From the NCBI GenBank assembly GCA_049414625.1, contig JBMSAU010000110.1, positions 1-64,000 on the forward strand: a stretch of DNA of 64,000 bases, given 5' to 3'. A program made the position numbers and the translations under genes. Shown here in pieces: positions 8,738-16,988 of this stretch. The first letter of the stretch is position 1. Each line of letters opens with the position of its first letter. The notes under the pieces are model-generated. The model was not told the DNA's origin. It saw only the letters and a program-made list of their open reading frames with translations, and made no database searches. The DNA comes from WYEG01 sp049414625 (GTDB lineage Bacteria > Desulfobacterota > Thermodesulfobacteria > Thermodesulfobacteriales > Thermodesulfobacteriaceae).

Positions 8738-9676
8738 TTAAAGCTTTAAATTATAGCATTCTTTATATCCAATCATTTGTTCGATAGCTTCAGCAAATTC
8801 TCTTATCTCAAATTGAGCGTGTTTATGTTTACGTAACTTTATAAAATTGTCTATAGATATTCTTGGAGCTGTCCAGTAAAATCTTGTTTTCATAAATTGT
8901 GGTAAAACACCACGAGCTATCTCTTTAGCAACATCTAATTCTCTTAATAAATTGTAAATAACTTTCATAGTTTTAACACTTATTTGCAATAAGCTAACTA
9001 GCAAAGTATTTTGTTCATTGTCTAGATAATTATCATCTGAAGCTTGCTTGTTGTTTTTTGATTGCAGTCTCAACTTTTCTGGAATATAGAAATCCAAATC
9101 AACATCTGTATATCTTCTGCTGACTTCATTAAAAGAACCAAATCTGTGTCTGAACCATTGTCTTGCAACAAACAATGGGCATTCTACAATAAATGTATAG
9201 TGATCTAAGCATGTTCCAAGTTCTAGTTTGTCCAATAATTTTATCCAACCACTACTTGTTGTTATGATTTGATTGTTTTGATCTTTATCTATTGTGTAAT
9301 TATTTATATCACTTTTGTTTAAAACAAAGCTCATCGTAGTCGGTATTATTTGCTGGGCGTATTCAACTAACTTATAAGGCAATTGATCAATAAAATTAAT
9401 TAGTGTGCGAGCATTAAGCCATATATAACCTCCATCATAATAGATGTTAACAACAGGATAAGATATTTTTGATATGAGATTTATATACTCTTTTTTATTT
9501 GCTTTGAATGCAAATATAACATGTTCAAAAGGAGAAGCGTGCTTATTATCAAGCAAATATTTTATCAATTTTTTATCTCTTTCAACATCAATAACAGATG
9601 ATAAATCTTTAGCAAATGATACTCTTGCAGCTTTAACAATACGTTGATCACTACCCATTGAAAATAGTTGACTCAT
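8738..9676 (-). CDS. thyX: Flavin-dependent thymidylate synthase
   Basis: Makes dTMP from dUMP using FAD and methylenetetrahydrofolate. The ThyX signature RHRxxSxNExSxRY is present as RHRFGSFNEVSRRY (about residues 173-186), with further family phrases HASPFEHV and YFYIPEKL-like. About 312 residues, somewhat longer than the usual 220-300. An in-frame TTG at 9706 is possible, but ATG 9676 lies 12 bases after a class 2 AGC and fits the other genes. It lies next to terminase and feeds nucleotides to viral replication. Confidence 0.92.
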   Translation of the reverse strand: MSQLFSMGSDQRIVKAARVSFAKDLSSVIDVERDKKLIKYLLDNKHASPFEHVIFAFKANKKEYINLISKISYPVVNIYYDGGYIWLNARTLINFIDQLPYKLVEYAQQIIPTTMSFVLNKSDINNYTIDKDQNNQIITTSSGWIKLLDKLELGTCLDHYTFIVECPLFVARQWFRHRFGSFNEVSRRYTDVDLDFYIPEKLRLQSKNNKQASDDNYLDNEQNTLLVSLLQISVKTMKVIYNLLRELDVAKEIARGVLPQFMKTRFYWTAPRISIDNFIKLRKHKHAQFEIREFAEAIEQMIGYKECYNLKL

Positions 9677-9719
9677 TTGATCTTTTACGCTAATAAAAAA
9701 GCTCAAAAAATAAAAACGT

Positions 9720-11405
9720 TTATATTTTCAACTGGCTTAATGTTAACAATATGTCTTTATCGTTTATTGTTCCTGCTATTTTAGCTAAATCCTCTAATAA
9801 TTGTTCTTCTGTTTGATGAACATTCTGAGCAGCCTTTTGATAGATCAATAATTGACTGAATGCTGCTACTTCATTTACTGTTGTTTGTTCACTATCCTGA
9901 TTAATATTTTCTAGCATACTATCATTCTTTATTGCATACAAAGCAATACAGTAAGCCATTAATAAGTCATCATGTTCAAGTTCAGATACAATTTTTCCTT
10001 TTCTCTTTTTAAGTGATAGTATTTGTATGGCTAGGTTTTTGCTTTTGATTGCATCTGGATTTTGATTAACAACATCATATAAAATAGAGAACATTTTCTC
10101 TTTACTTTTTTGTGTAGTGTAGACACCCGGTTTTTGATCATTTAGATTATCCACATAAATTTTCTCTGCGTATGTTTGCTGCAAAATCTCAATAATATGT
10201 GAGCCTAGATTCCTCTCTATAACCAATTTACAGTTACGAAACTGTTTAGCTATTTCTGACAATATTCTCAAAACAAATGTTACGTCTATGTTGCTAGCTT
10301 GCCATTCAAATACTAAATCACCATTCTGTGGATCAACACCAACAATAGCATAGCTATCCTTACCATAAGCAGTAGCTATGTCAACTCCAATGTAAATTGT
10401 TTTTTGAAGCATATACAACTCTATATCACTATACACATTTAAAGCAGTTATAACTTCTCCAAAATCATCTTTCAAAAAGTATGTTTTTTGTTTAACATTA
10501 TTGTTAATCCTAACTAATTTGTTCAAAACCTCATCATCATCAATGAAACTATCGCTATCAGGTAAGAACATACATTCATAGTTTATTAAAATCTGCCTGA
10601 GGTTTCTTGTTCTCTTATATTCCTCTTCAATGTGTTTGTTAGCTTGTTCGTCATCTAGTAAGTCTCTGTAGTAGAATAGTATAGGAGTATATGCTGTTAG
10701 ACCTTGTGTGCTATCATACCATAATTTGAATGCAAATCTAGCTTCATCATTAATCAAAGCAGCAGCGTTAGACAATAATATTAATGATGTTGGAAATATA
10801 TTGCGCATCATACTACGTGTAGCAGCCAATCTTGTTGTTGCTAATTCCAACATTCTCCAATTACTCTTAATGTTAGCAAACTCATCTATAATCAATATTT
10901 GAACAGTTAATTGTTTGAATAGATAGCTTGGATCTTTGTAGTGTTTATTGATACCACTAACTCTGAAAACTGAATTATTCTCAAATAATATAACTTTGTT
11001 TTGAAATGGTTGTCTTTTGTACTCAACCTTTATAGCGGGAAACATATTATCGATGATACGCAAGACTCTGTTCTGGAAGTCCATAGCCAATTCATCTTTT
11101 AACGATAGGTAGTAGACTTGTATTCCTGGATATGCAATTAAAACATATGCTGTTAGTAAAGCAGCAGCTGTAGTTTTGCCAGCTATCTGAGTTGAACCTA
11201 GTGCATATATATCATTAGATTGTAGTGCATTAGTTATTAACAATTTTTGAGGAACGTTTAATGTTATACGAACTTTTTTGTTATCATCTGTTGGAGCAGG
11301 CATTAAAAACAAATTCTCTATAGTCTCAATAGGATGCTGCTTAATATATTGTAACAACAAATCTTTGTTTTGTATGTAGTTTTTTAATCCATCTATAAAA
11401 TTCAT
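9720..11405 (-). CDS. Terminase large subunit (DNA packaging ATPase-nuclease)
   Basis: Packaging motor of 561 residues. The N-terminal ATPase has a Walker A-like GSTQIAGKT (residues 70-78) and Walker B LIIDEF (about 171-176). The C-terminal RNase H-fold nuclease has YIGVDIATAYGKDSYA (about 336), LVIERN and the final DDLLMAY acidic motif (about 480). Length and order match T4-type large terminases. ATG 11405 is 11 bases after a class 2 AGC; a TTG one codon upstream is less likely. Divergent from the portal gene across 49 bases. No small terminase was recognised. Confidence 0.9.
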   Translation of the reverse strand: MNFIDGLKNYIQNKDLLLQYIKQHPIETIENLFLMPAPTDDNKKVRITLNVPQKLLITNALQSNDIYALGSTQIAGKTTAAALLTAYVLIAYPGIQVYYLSLKDELAMDFQNRVLRIIDNMFPAIKVEYKRQPFQNKVILFENNSVFRVSGINKHYKDPSYLFKQLTVQILIIDEFANIKSNWRMLELATTRLAATRSMMRNIFPTSLILLSNAAALINDEARFAFKLWYDSTQGLTAYTPILFYYRDLLDDEQANKHIEEEYKRTRNLRQILINYECMFLPDSDSFIDDDEVLNKLVRINNNVKQKTYFLKDDFGEVITALNVYSDIELYMLQKTIYIGVDIATAYGKDSYAIVGVDPQNGDLVFEWQASNIDVTFVLRILSEIAKQFRNCKLVIERNLGSHIIEILQQTYAEKIYVDNLNDQKPGVYTTQKSKEKMFSILYDVVNQNPDAIKSKNLAIQILSLKKRKGKIVSELEHDDLLMAYCIALYAIKNDSMLENINQDSEQTTVNEVAAFSQLLIYQKAAQNVHQTEEQLLEDLAKIAGTINDKDILLTLSQLKI

Positions 11406-11454
11406 CAATTATGTGTGCTATAACATATTTTCCTTACTTCAAGCTGCTGTAAAA
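11406..11454. promoter_or_regulatory. Bidirectional class 2 promoter region, terminase/portal
   Basis: AGC at 11442-11444 lies ten bases before the portal ATG on the plus strand; AGC (11417-11419 read on the minus strand) lies 11 bases before the terminase ATG. Neither start has an SD. Confidence 0.5.
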
Positions 11455-13155
11455 ATGCAACCTAGCAATAAGGATTTTGAAAAGCTATCCAATGTTGAAA
11501 GATTGCTTAAAGGTTTAGTTCAAAATAAGTTAGAACAACAAGATGCTGGTATATCAGAAAGATTGTTAAGAGTTTTAGAAGAAATAGCTCCTACTCTGAA
11601 ATCTGATTTGAGCAATATATTAAGAAGCACAAATCAAACAAGCATAACAATTGAAACACTATATGGAAATCCTATATTGCAAAGAATATTTGAAATATAT
11701 ATGACCAATTTAGCACCTCAACTATATAATGGCGATAGATATATCATAACTCTTGATATGGAAATAGACAAAGATATAGTATTTAACTTAGCAAAATCAC
11801 TAGACTTAAACAATATAATCTATGAAGTACTATCTACACTTATAGTAGATGGAAAGTGTTATGTTTGGCTAGTTAACTACAGTAACATTGAGAAACTACT
11901 AAATGTAAACAAAGAAAGTTATGTTTATATAGAGAATACACAAGATTATGATTTTGCTTTCATGCAATTGCGAAATCTACAGAATAGTAACAAAAAAAAC
12001 GAAAACATTAAAGTCACAATAAGCAATAATAAGTTTCACAGACACACAATGCTATATAAAGCACATATTGTTAACAAAACAAGAGTTAAAGCTCTTACTT
12101 TAGGTAAATTAACAATTGCTTATCTTGTTGTGGGTAATCCATTTACTCAAGATTTGCATACACCTATTAACAGAGAACAAAATAATCCAGAAAGAGAGCA
12201 ATTACTAAGGAATATAACAAATGCTCTTGCGAATGCTATATTTGAAGGCAATGAAGAAATGCTAAAGAAAATTAAACAAGATTTAGCAGATCATTTTAGT
12301 GAGAACATCTTTTTAGTTCCTGTAAATAAGATTGTTGAGTTTAGTTTTCCTAAACCTTATGATGAAGGTTTAATAAAAGACATTATTAGTCTGAGTAACT
12401 TGTATAATTTGTTGATACAGAAGATAGCTACAGACATTGTCAACGAAAGAAAGGTATTAAATGTTACTGTGGAAGTTTCTAATCTATCTAATGCTCATGT
12501 ATCACATTATCTGCAGCAAGCACTCACAATGTTTAAAAGCGAATTAATTCCAGTTAATGATATTATACCAGCTCAGACATTTCCCAAATTCTTAACACCA
12601 TACAACATACTTATCATACCAACAAAGAATGGACAAAAATATTTTAACATTGAAGGTTTTACACCTATAGGAGAATATAATCCAAACTTACAATCTTTAT
12701 CCGATATGCTACAAAGTATTATAGGTAAGGTAGCTGGCTTACCAGCTTCACATCTAATACAAGAAACAGAAACGGCTCTATTAGGAATAGTGTCTAGCTA
12801 CTTTCTAGAGAAAATAATAATGTTACAAGAACCAATTAATCAAGCACTAACAAAACTTATGTTGTATTACATGTATTTGCTAGATAAAGATCTTTACTAT
12901 ATGTATGCAGAACTACTTAAAATTGAATTAACGAAACCTGTAAATCTGATATTTAACACACTGTCTGAGATATTTTCATCTCTATCTACAATGCAGTCTA
13001 TACAATTGCAAAAGAATGTTAATTTTGATAATCTCATAAAGCAAATACTCGGAGAAAAGTTTTATGAGATGTTAACAAAAGAAAACATAAACCTTAATAC
13101 AAATAATACTGAAGCAAACGAAACTTTTACAACTGAAGAATTTCCTTATCCCTAA
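11455..13155 (+). CDS. Probable portal protein
   Basis: About 566 residues, next to and divergent from terminase. The size, the central alpha/beta region (LNNIIYEVLSTLIVDGKCYVWLVNY), the long C-terminal helices after residue 330 and the position beside terminase fit a T4-type portal, the dodecameric ring through which DNA enters the head. No single diagnostic motif can be read by eye, so the call rests on context and general form. A GTG at 11413 would add 14 residues; ATG 11455 is favoured by the AGC ten bases upstream. Confidence 0.6.
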   Translation: MQPSNKDFEKLSNVERLLKGLVQNKLEQQDAGISERLLRVLEEIAPTLKSDLSNILRSTNQTSITIETLYGNPILQRIFEIYMTNLAPQLYNGDRYIITLDMEIDKDIVFNLAKSLDLNNIIYEVLSTLIVDGKCYVWLVNYSNIEKLLNVNKESYVYIENTQDYDFAFMQLRNLQNSNKKNENIKVTISNNKFHRHTMLYKAHIVNKTRVKALTLGKLTIAYLVVGNPFTQDLHTPINREQNNPEREQLLRNITNALANAIFEGNEEMLKKIKQDLADHFSENIFLVPVNKIVEFSFPKPYDEGLIKDIISLSNLYNLLIQKIATDIVNERKVLNVTVEVSNLSNAHVSHYLQQALTMFKSELIPVNDIIPAQTFPKFLTPYNILIIPTKNGQKYFNIEGFTPIGEYNPNLQSLSDMLQSIIGKVAGLPASHLIQETETALLGIVSSYFLEKIIMLQEPINQALTKLMLYYMYLLDKDLYYMYAELLKIELTKPVNLIFNTLSEIFSSLSTMQSIQLQKNVNFDNLIKQILGEKFYEMLTKENINLNTNNTEANETFTTEEFPYP

Positions 13156-13173
13156 TTATTTTTTTGCAAAAAA

Positions 13174-13743
13174 TTATGGATACAAATCAGCTGTCAGTGG
13201 AATATTAACAGATGCATTATATATAGTTGTAGAAGTGTCTATATCTAGTGCTAGTATAGGTATTCTACAATTTGGAGTAGTACTTAAGTCAAATCTTTTA
13301 CTTTCAGATCTAGTAGATAGAACCCATTCCATGTTTGTTGATTTGATACCATCATTACATCCTATTATATTTGTTTGTACACAGAGATAAGTTGTAAATA
13401 GATTTGTTGTTATATTGTTTACTGTTTTGTAACTATCTATCTCACTTTGTGTTATTGTAATTGCTTTTGGTTTAGGTATTATTAGTCCAAAACTTTCACA
13501 TTGAGCTAGCCCAGGTTGTATTGTAACAACAATATCATTTGGAGAAGATACCACAATTGCAGGTAGAAATCCCTTCAATGGTCCTATGAAGTCAAAACGA
13601 CCTGTAATAGCAAAACCTGGAAAGAGATACTTTATTCTATCAGGTGTGTATTTATAAATGTCATCAAAGACAAATAAATAATCTTCATTATTCATTAATT
13701 GATCTAGTGTTCTTATATCCTGTTGAACAATTGCTACAGGCAT
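13174..13743 (-). CDS. Unknown protein, possibly virion-associated
   Basis: A protein of 189 residues that I do not recognise. It is mostly beta-strand-like, with many Thr, Ile, Val and Pro and few charges, and with phrases such as GPLKGFLPAIVVSSPNDIVV. Such composition is common in fibre or decoration proteins. It converges on the portal gene with 18 bases between stops. A class 2-like AGC lies 13 bases before the ATG, the long end of the spacing range. Confidence 0.45.
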   Translation of the reverse strand: MPVAIVQQDIRTLDQLMNNEDYLFVFDDIYKYTPDRIKYLFPGFAITGRFDFIGPLKGFLPAIVVSSPNDIVVTIQPGLAQCESFGLIIPKPKAITITQSEIDSYKTVNNITTNLFTTYLCVQTNIIGCNDGIKSTNMEWVLSTRSESKRFDLSTTPNCRIPILALDIDTSTTIYNASVNIPLTADLYP

Positions 13744-13777
13744 ATCAAATTTTTGTGCTTACAATAAACAAAAAATT

Positions 13778-14539
13778 TTATCCTATGAATTCTTTCTCCT
13801 TAAAATCCTGTAAAATATGTAGTCTTGGACTGAATATCAAATTATGTTTTGTGCAGAATAATAGTGTCTCATAACTATTGTTTAATTGTTTTTCTCTCGT
13901 TGCTCCTTCTGGCATAACAAATATGCCAACAGCTTTATTTCTTACTTTTTCTGCCAATGTCAATATAAATTCCTGGGTTTGTAAACTTTCATAAACAAAT
14001 TTAAGAGAAAAGCTTATGTTGTTTACATTCATATTGTTTAACTGATCTACGAGTTTTGGATACGTATCTACATATTTATGTTGATATCTCATTTCTTTTG
14101 GTGATATGCTAAAATGAAATTTTATGTTATTACAATAAACAAAGTCATCTATTATAGGGTTTGTTCCATTTGTTTCTATTATGACAAAATCTTTTCCACT
14201 ATATTCATTCCATAGTTTTGATACTTCAATTATAAATGCTTGTCTATCTTCTGTCATTAAAGGTTCTCCACCAGTAAACATAAGCAAATAATCATTTAGC
14301 TCATAACTAACATTCTGAACAGAATCAACTATATGGTTTGTTAATATGTAGTTTATCAGTTCCTCAGGACTAAAATCTTTACCTGGATTTGACCAATTCT
14401 CATAGCTATCACAGAATTTACATCTTAGATTACAACTAGCAAATCTGATTAACAATACAGGTAATCCTATATATGCTCCTTCTCCTTGCAATGTCTTGAA
14501 AATTTGATAAATACGCTGTTTATTAACTTTGGTTGTCAT
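13778..14539 (-). CDS. queE: 7-carboxy-7-deazaguanine synthase (radical SAM)
   Basis: Converts 6-carboxytetrahydropterin to 7-carboxy-7-deazaguanine in the preQ0 pathway. The radical SAM cysteines are Cys36, Cys40 and Cys43 in ASCNLRCKFCDSY, preceded by the QueE phrase TLQGEGAYIGLP and followed by MFTGGEPLM. Length 253 is normal. A class 1 signal (CTAAA, nine bases, ATG) stands in front. With viral QueD at 38206-38799 it suggests deazaguanine-modified viral DNA or boosted queuosine synthesis. Confidence 0.9.
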   Translation of the reverse strand: MTTKVNKQRIYQIFKTLQGEGAYIGLPVLLIRFASCNLRCKFCDSYENWSNPGKDFSPEELINYILTNHIVDSVQNVSYELNDYLLMFTGGEPLMTEDRQAFIIEVSKLWNEYSGKDFVIIETNGTNPIIDDFVYCNNIKFHFSISPKEMRYQHKYVDTYPKLVDQLNNMNVNNISFSLKFVYESLQTQEFILTLAEKVRNKAVGIFVMPEGATREKQLNNSYETLLFCTKHNLIFSPRLHILQDFKEKEFIG

Positions 14540-14553
14540 GCTAATAAATTTAG
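14540..14553 (-). promoter_or_regulatory. Class 1 start signal, queE
   Basis: CTAAA at 14549-14553 on the minus strand, then exactly nine bases to the queE ATG. Confidence 0.7.
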
Positions 14554-14658
14554 GTATATTGTAGCAAAAAACTAATCTAAGTGGTATTTATAGGCTTTTT
14601 TGATTATTTTTGTGTCCTACATATTTAGTTGCTATTCTACCCTGAAGATAAATACCCG

Positions 14659-15270
14659 TCAATCTTTTCGCAATTCATCTCCACTTTTGTAGAGGATGGA
14701 GACATCAAGCATACAGGTTAAACTTATAGTCTTGTACTCTTTATCAAGTTGATCTTTAGCTGATTTTCCGTTTGCTGTAACTAGCAAAGGTTCGTTACGT
14801 GTAAAACCTTTAATGATAGCTCTGTTTTCCAAAACAATGGGAGCATTTGACCAATTGTAAACTGGGATCGGATTTCTTTTCTCTATCTTCAATACCTGAG
14901 ATAAAGTGAGCATACCAATACTTTGATAGAGATTAATTTTAGCCCAGAAATTTTTGTTGTTAAGTAGGTTATGATGTAGTTGTTCAAATGTTAGTGAAGC
15001 TATACCATGTGGAACATGTATTGTAATTCGTGTATCAGCAACACCTGTTATTAAACAACTATCTTTATTGTTTGCTTCAAAGACTAACAGATATAATTCA
15101 TTAACAAATTTTACTTCTATATCAGATAACTCTTTTGTAATATAATTTCCATTTACAATAAATATTTTTTTGTCAAAATTCCAATATTTTCGTATGTTTT
15201 TCTGTATTTGTTCTCGCAATATCTGCATATTCTTAGTTGCTGTTAGTTGCTTTATATAATATCTAGACAA
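14659..15270 (-). CDS. Unknown protein (203 aa)
   Basis: Not recognised. It is a Lys/Asn-rich alpha/beta protein without membrane segments. The frame opens at TTG 15270, six bases after the TAA of the preceding reading frame; a CTAAAATTTTTTG string just upstream resembles class 1 but no ATG lies at the standard distance. The first ATG is codon 15, so a shorter protein is possible. It lies downstream of the baseplate-like gene and may belong to the tail or baseplate set. Confidence 0.5.
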   Translation of the reverse strand: MSRYYIKQLTATKNMQILREQIQKNIRKYWNFDKKIFIVNGNYITKELSDIEVKFVNELYLLVFEANNKDSCLITGVADTRITIHVPHGIASLTFEQLHHNLLNNKNFWAKINLYQSIGMLTLSQVLKIEKRNPIPVYNWSNAPIVLENRAIIKGFTRNEPLLVTANGKSAKDQLDKEYKTISLTCMLDVSILYKSGDELRKD

Positions 15271-15276
15271 AAAATT

Positions 15277-15495
15277 TTAGAATACAAAAGGATGATTAAT
15301 TTTTTGTTTAGATTGACTAGATAATTTATGTTCTAATTCTTTTTGTTTCTCTATAATTTTAGTTGCTTGAACATGAAATATAATCATAAAACTAGCGGGT
15401 AAATTAAAAATATCTAAATCTTTAATTTCCAAAACCAGAGCATTGCTCAAAAATGTTATTGGACTTAATTTTACTGTATGAAGATGTTGAAAAAA
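15277..15495 (-). CDS. Overlapping -1 frame extension of the zinc-ribbon gene
   Basis: An open frame of 70 codons runs from a T TTT TTC heptamer (15489-15495, minus strand) to TAA at 15277, in the -1 frame relative to the zinc-ribbon protein. The heptamer falls on the upstream frame as CAT TTT TTC, the canonical X XXY YYZ slippage pattern, seven codons before that gene's stop. The extension is amphipathic and ends Lys/Gln-rich. The first ATG is only at its residue 34, and no start signal precedes it. A programmed frameshift product, like tail assembly chaperones of other phages, is the simplest reading; a TTG-started small gene is the alternative. Confidence 0.45.
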   Translation of the reverse strand, partial: FFQHLHTVKLSPITFLSNALVLEIKDLDIFNLPASFMIIFHVQATKIIEKQKELEHKLSSQSKQKINHPFVF

Positions 15496-16355
15496 TGTTG
15501 TATAGGTTCAAATGTAATCTCATTTTGATTTCCACATTCCTGACACGTAAACATATACTTTAAATTAATTCTTTCCTGACGATAAGGTTCAATAGCTTTG
15601 TTGAGTTTTCTTGTTATGATTTTGACTAGACTTTCAGGTAAATCTCTTAATACAGATACGTTTCCACTTGTAGCATTATACATTAGTTTAATTTTCTCCT
15701 GAGGTCCAGTTTCAAATATATATAGACTGTGAACATACTCAAAATTTGTAAAGGGAGCATTTATTACATCCTCAATATTTATACAAGCCAATGGGAAACC
15801 AACTCTTATTCTAATATCTAGATTTTCCACATTTATATTTATATCTGTTGGTTCAAGACTCTTTTCTGGTAATTCAAAAATCAGTGGATAGATAGGTTTC
15901 TCTATCTCAAATTGCTCTCTTAGGTTTTTTATATGTTCAAGTATGTCAATATTGGGATCGTTGAATAAATTCAAATCATATGTGAGCACAAAATTATTTT
16001 CACTGTTGCATTTGGAACAATATTCCTTCACTTCAATAACAGTTAATGTTGCTAGCAACTCAATTATCGGTAGTATGAGATAATGTTTTTCTTCTAGTGT
16101 GATTTTTTGACTAACTTGATCATACTCTTCTACACAATTCTCAACATAATTATCTATGATTTTATACAGGAACTTTATTCTCTCTAGACTTTTTTCTTCC
16201 TTATCTACATTACCAGCTGTTTGCAATGCTAAAAGATTGTTCATAATATTTATTCTTTGTTTTGCTAGTGGTTCTTTTACTGTTACGTATTGATTACTTT
16301 GAGGTAGATAAACTCTGATTCTCTTGCGAAGCTCTTCAAACTTACTCTTTTGCAT
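15471..16355 (-). CDS. Zinc-ribbon protein resembling T4-type baseplate/tail assembly proteins
   Basis: About 294 residues with two Cys pairs: CSKCNSENNF in the middle and CQECGNQNEITF near the C-terminus, followed by the aromatic end QHFFN. This layout, with zinc ribbons near a terminal FF stretch, resembles the T4 baseplate hub family, which is the basis for the call. ATG 16355 lies ten bases after a class 2 AGC; the TTG 36 bases upstream is therefore unlikely. Seven codons before its stop lies a T TTT TTC slippery heptamer that opens a 70-codon -1 frame. Confidence 0.5.
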   Translation of the reverse strand: MQKSKFEELRKRIRVYLPQSNQYVTVKEPLAKQRINIMNNLLALQTAGNVDKEEKSLERIKFLYKIIDNYVENCVEEYDQVSQKITLEEKHYLILPIIELLATLTVIEVKEYCSKCNSENNFVLTYDLNLFNDPNIDILEHIKNLREQFEIEKPIYPLIFELPEKSLEPTDININVENLDIRIRVGFPLACINIEDVINAPFTNFEYVHSLYIFETGPQEKIKLMYNATSGNVSVLRDLPESLVKIITRKLNKAIEPYRQERINLKYMFTCQECGNQNEITFEPIQHFFNIFIQ

Positions 16356-16400
16356 GTTTGGTATTGCTTTGTATTGTATAAAAAATAGCAAATATTTATT

Positions 16401-16442
16401 ATGAAGGACAAGAAGAAGAAGAAGAAAGGCGGAAAAAAGTAA
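16401..16442 (+). CDS. Candidate 13-residue lysine-rich peptide
   Basis: In the short gap between two minus-strand genes an ATG opens a 13-codon frame ending TAA, encoding MKDKKKKKKGGKK: nine lysines. AGC stands 11 bases before the ATG, the same class 2 signal as the structural genes, and local G content is higher than nearby. A polycation could bind packaged DNA. The size makes this speculative. Confidence 0.3.
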   Translation: MKDKKKKKKGGKK

Positions 16443-16448
16443 TCAATG

Positions 16449-16943
16449 CTATATAACCATAATAGTTCTATGACTAATCAATTTTGATAGTATAACCTCG
16501 TATCTTGTAATGCGAATATGATAATTTTTATTCAATGTTGTAATATAGTCTTTAATTTTTTGTTCACTACACAAAACAATTATTGAATCTGTGGTCATAT
16601 CTTTAATCTCCGTTTGATCAAAATAATCTACTCTCAATATTCTTTTGTTTATTTCTGCTATATAGTTTGTTTTGAATTTTTTGTGAAATTCTATCATCAG
16701 TGATTTCTTATCTCTGCTAGACGTGATACCAAAATCACTACTCAAAATGTCATTGTATTGATCTGATTTAATGAAGTCAACTAACCTATCAAACTTTCTA
16801 ACATTTGCTGATAAATATCTCATAGTTTGAAAGAAGCCATCAATTAAATCTATCTCAAATAGGTAGGGATCTTTAAATACATACACGGATGGTAAAATAC
16901 CATTATCGCGGAATATATGTTTAATCAATGTATCTGATAGCAT
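16449..16943 (-). CDS. Unknown protein (164 aa)
   Basis: Not recognised. Charged, soluble-looking, with segments such as DLIDGFFQTMRYLSANVRK and a Lys/Ile-rich end. A class 1 signal with CTTAG after CTAAA stands nine bases before the ATG, grouping it with the early/middle genes, whereas its neighbours belong to the other class. Ends in TAG. Confidence 0.55.
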   Translation of the reverse strand: MLSDTLIKHIFRDNGILPSVYVFKDPYLFEIDLIDGFFQTMRYLSANVRKFDRLVDFIKSDQYNDILSSDFGITSSRDKKSLMIEFHKKFKTNYIAEINKRILRVDYFDQTEIKDMTTDSIIVLCSEQKIKDYITTLNKNYHIRITRYEVILSKLISHRTIMVI

Positions 16944-16957
16944 ATAACTAAGTTTAG
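16944..16957 (-). promoter_or_regulatory. Class 1 start signal, 164-aa gene
   Basis: CTAAA (minus strand, 16953-16957), nine bases, ATG. It is a variant with C instead of T after CTAAA. Confidence 0.6.
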
Positions 16958-16988
16958 ATATGTTGTATTTTAAAGCTAAAATTTAACC

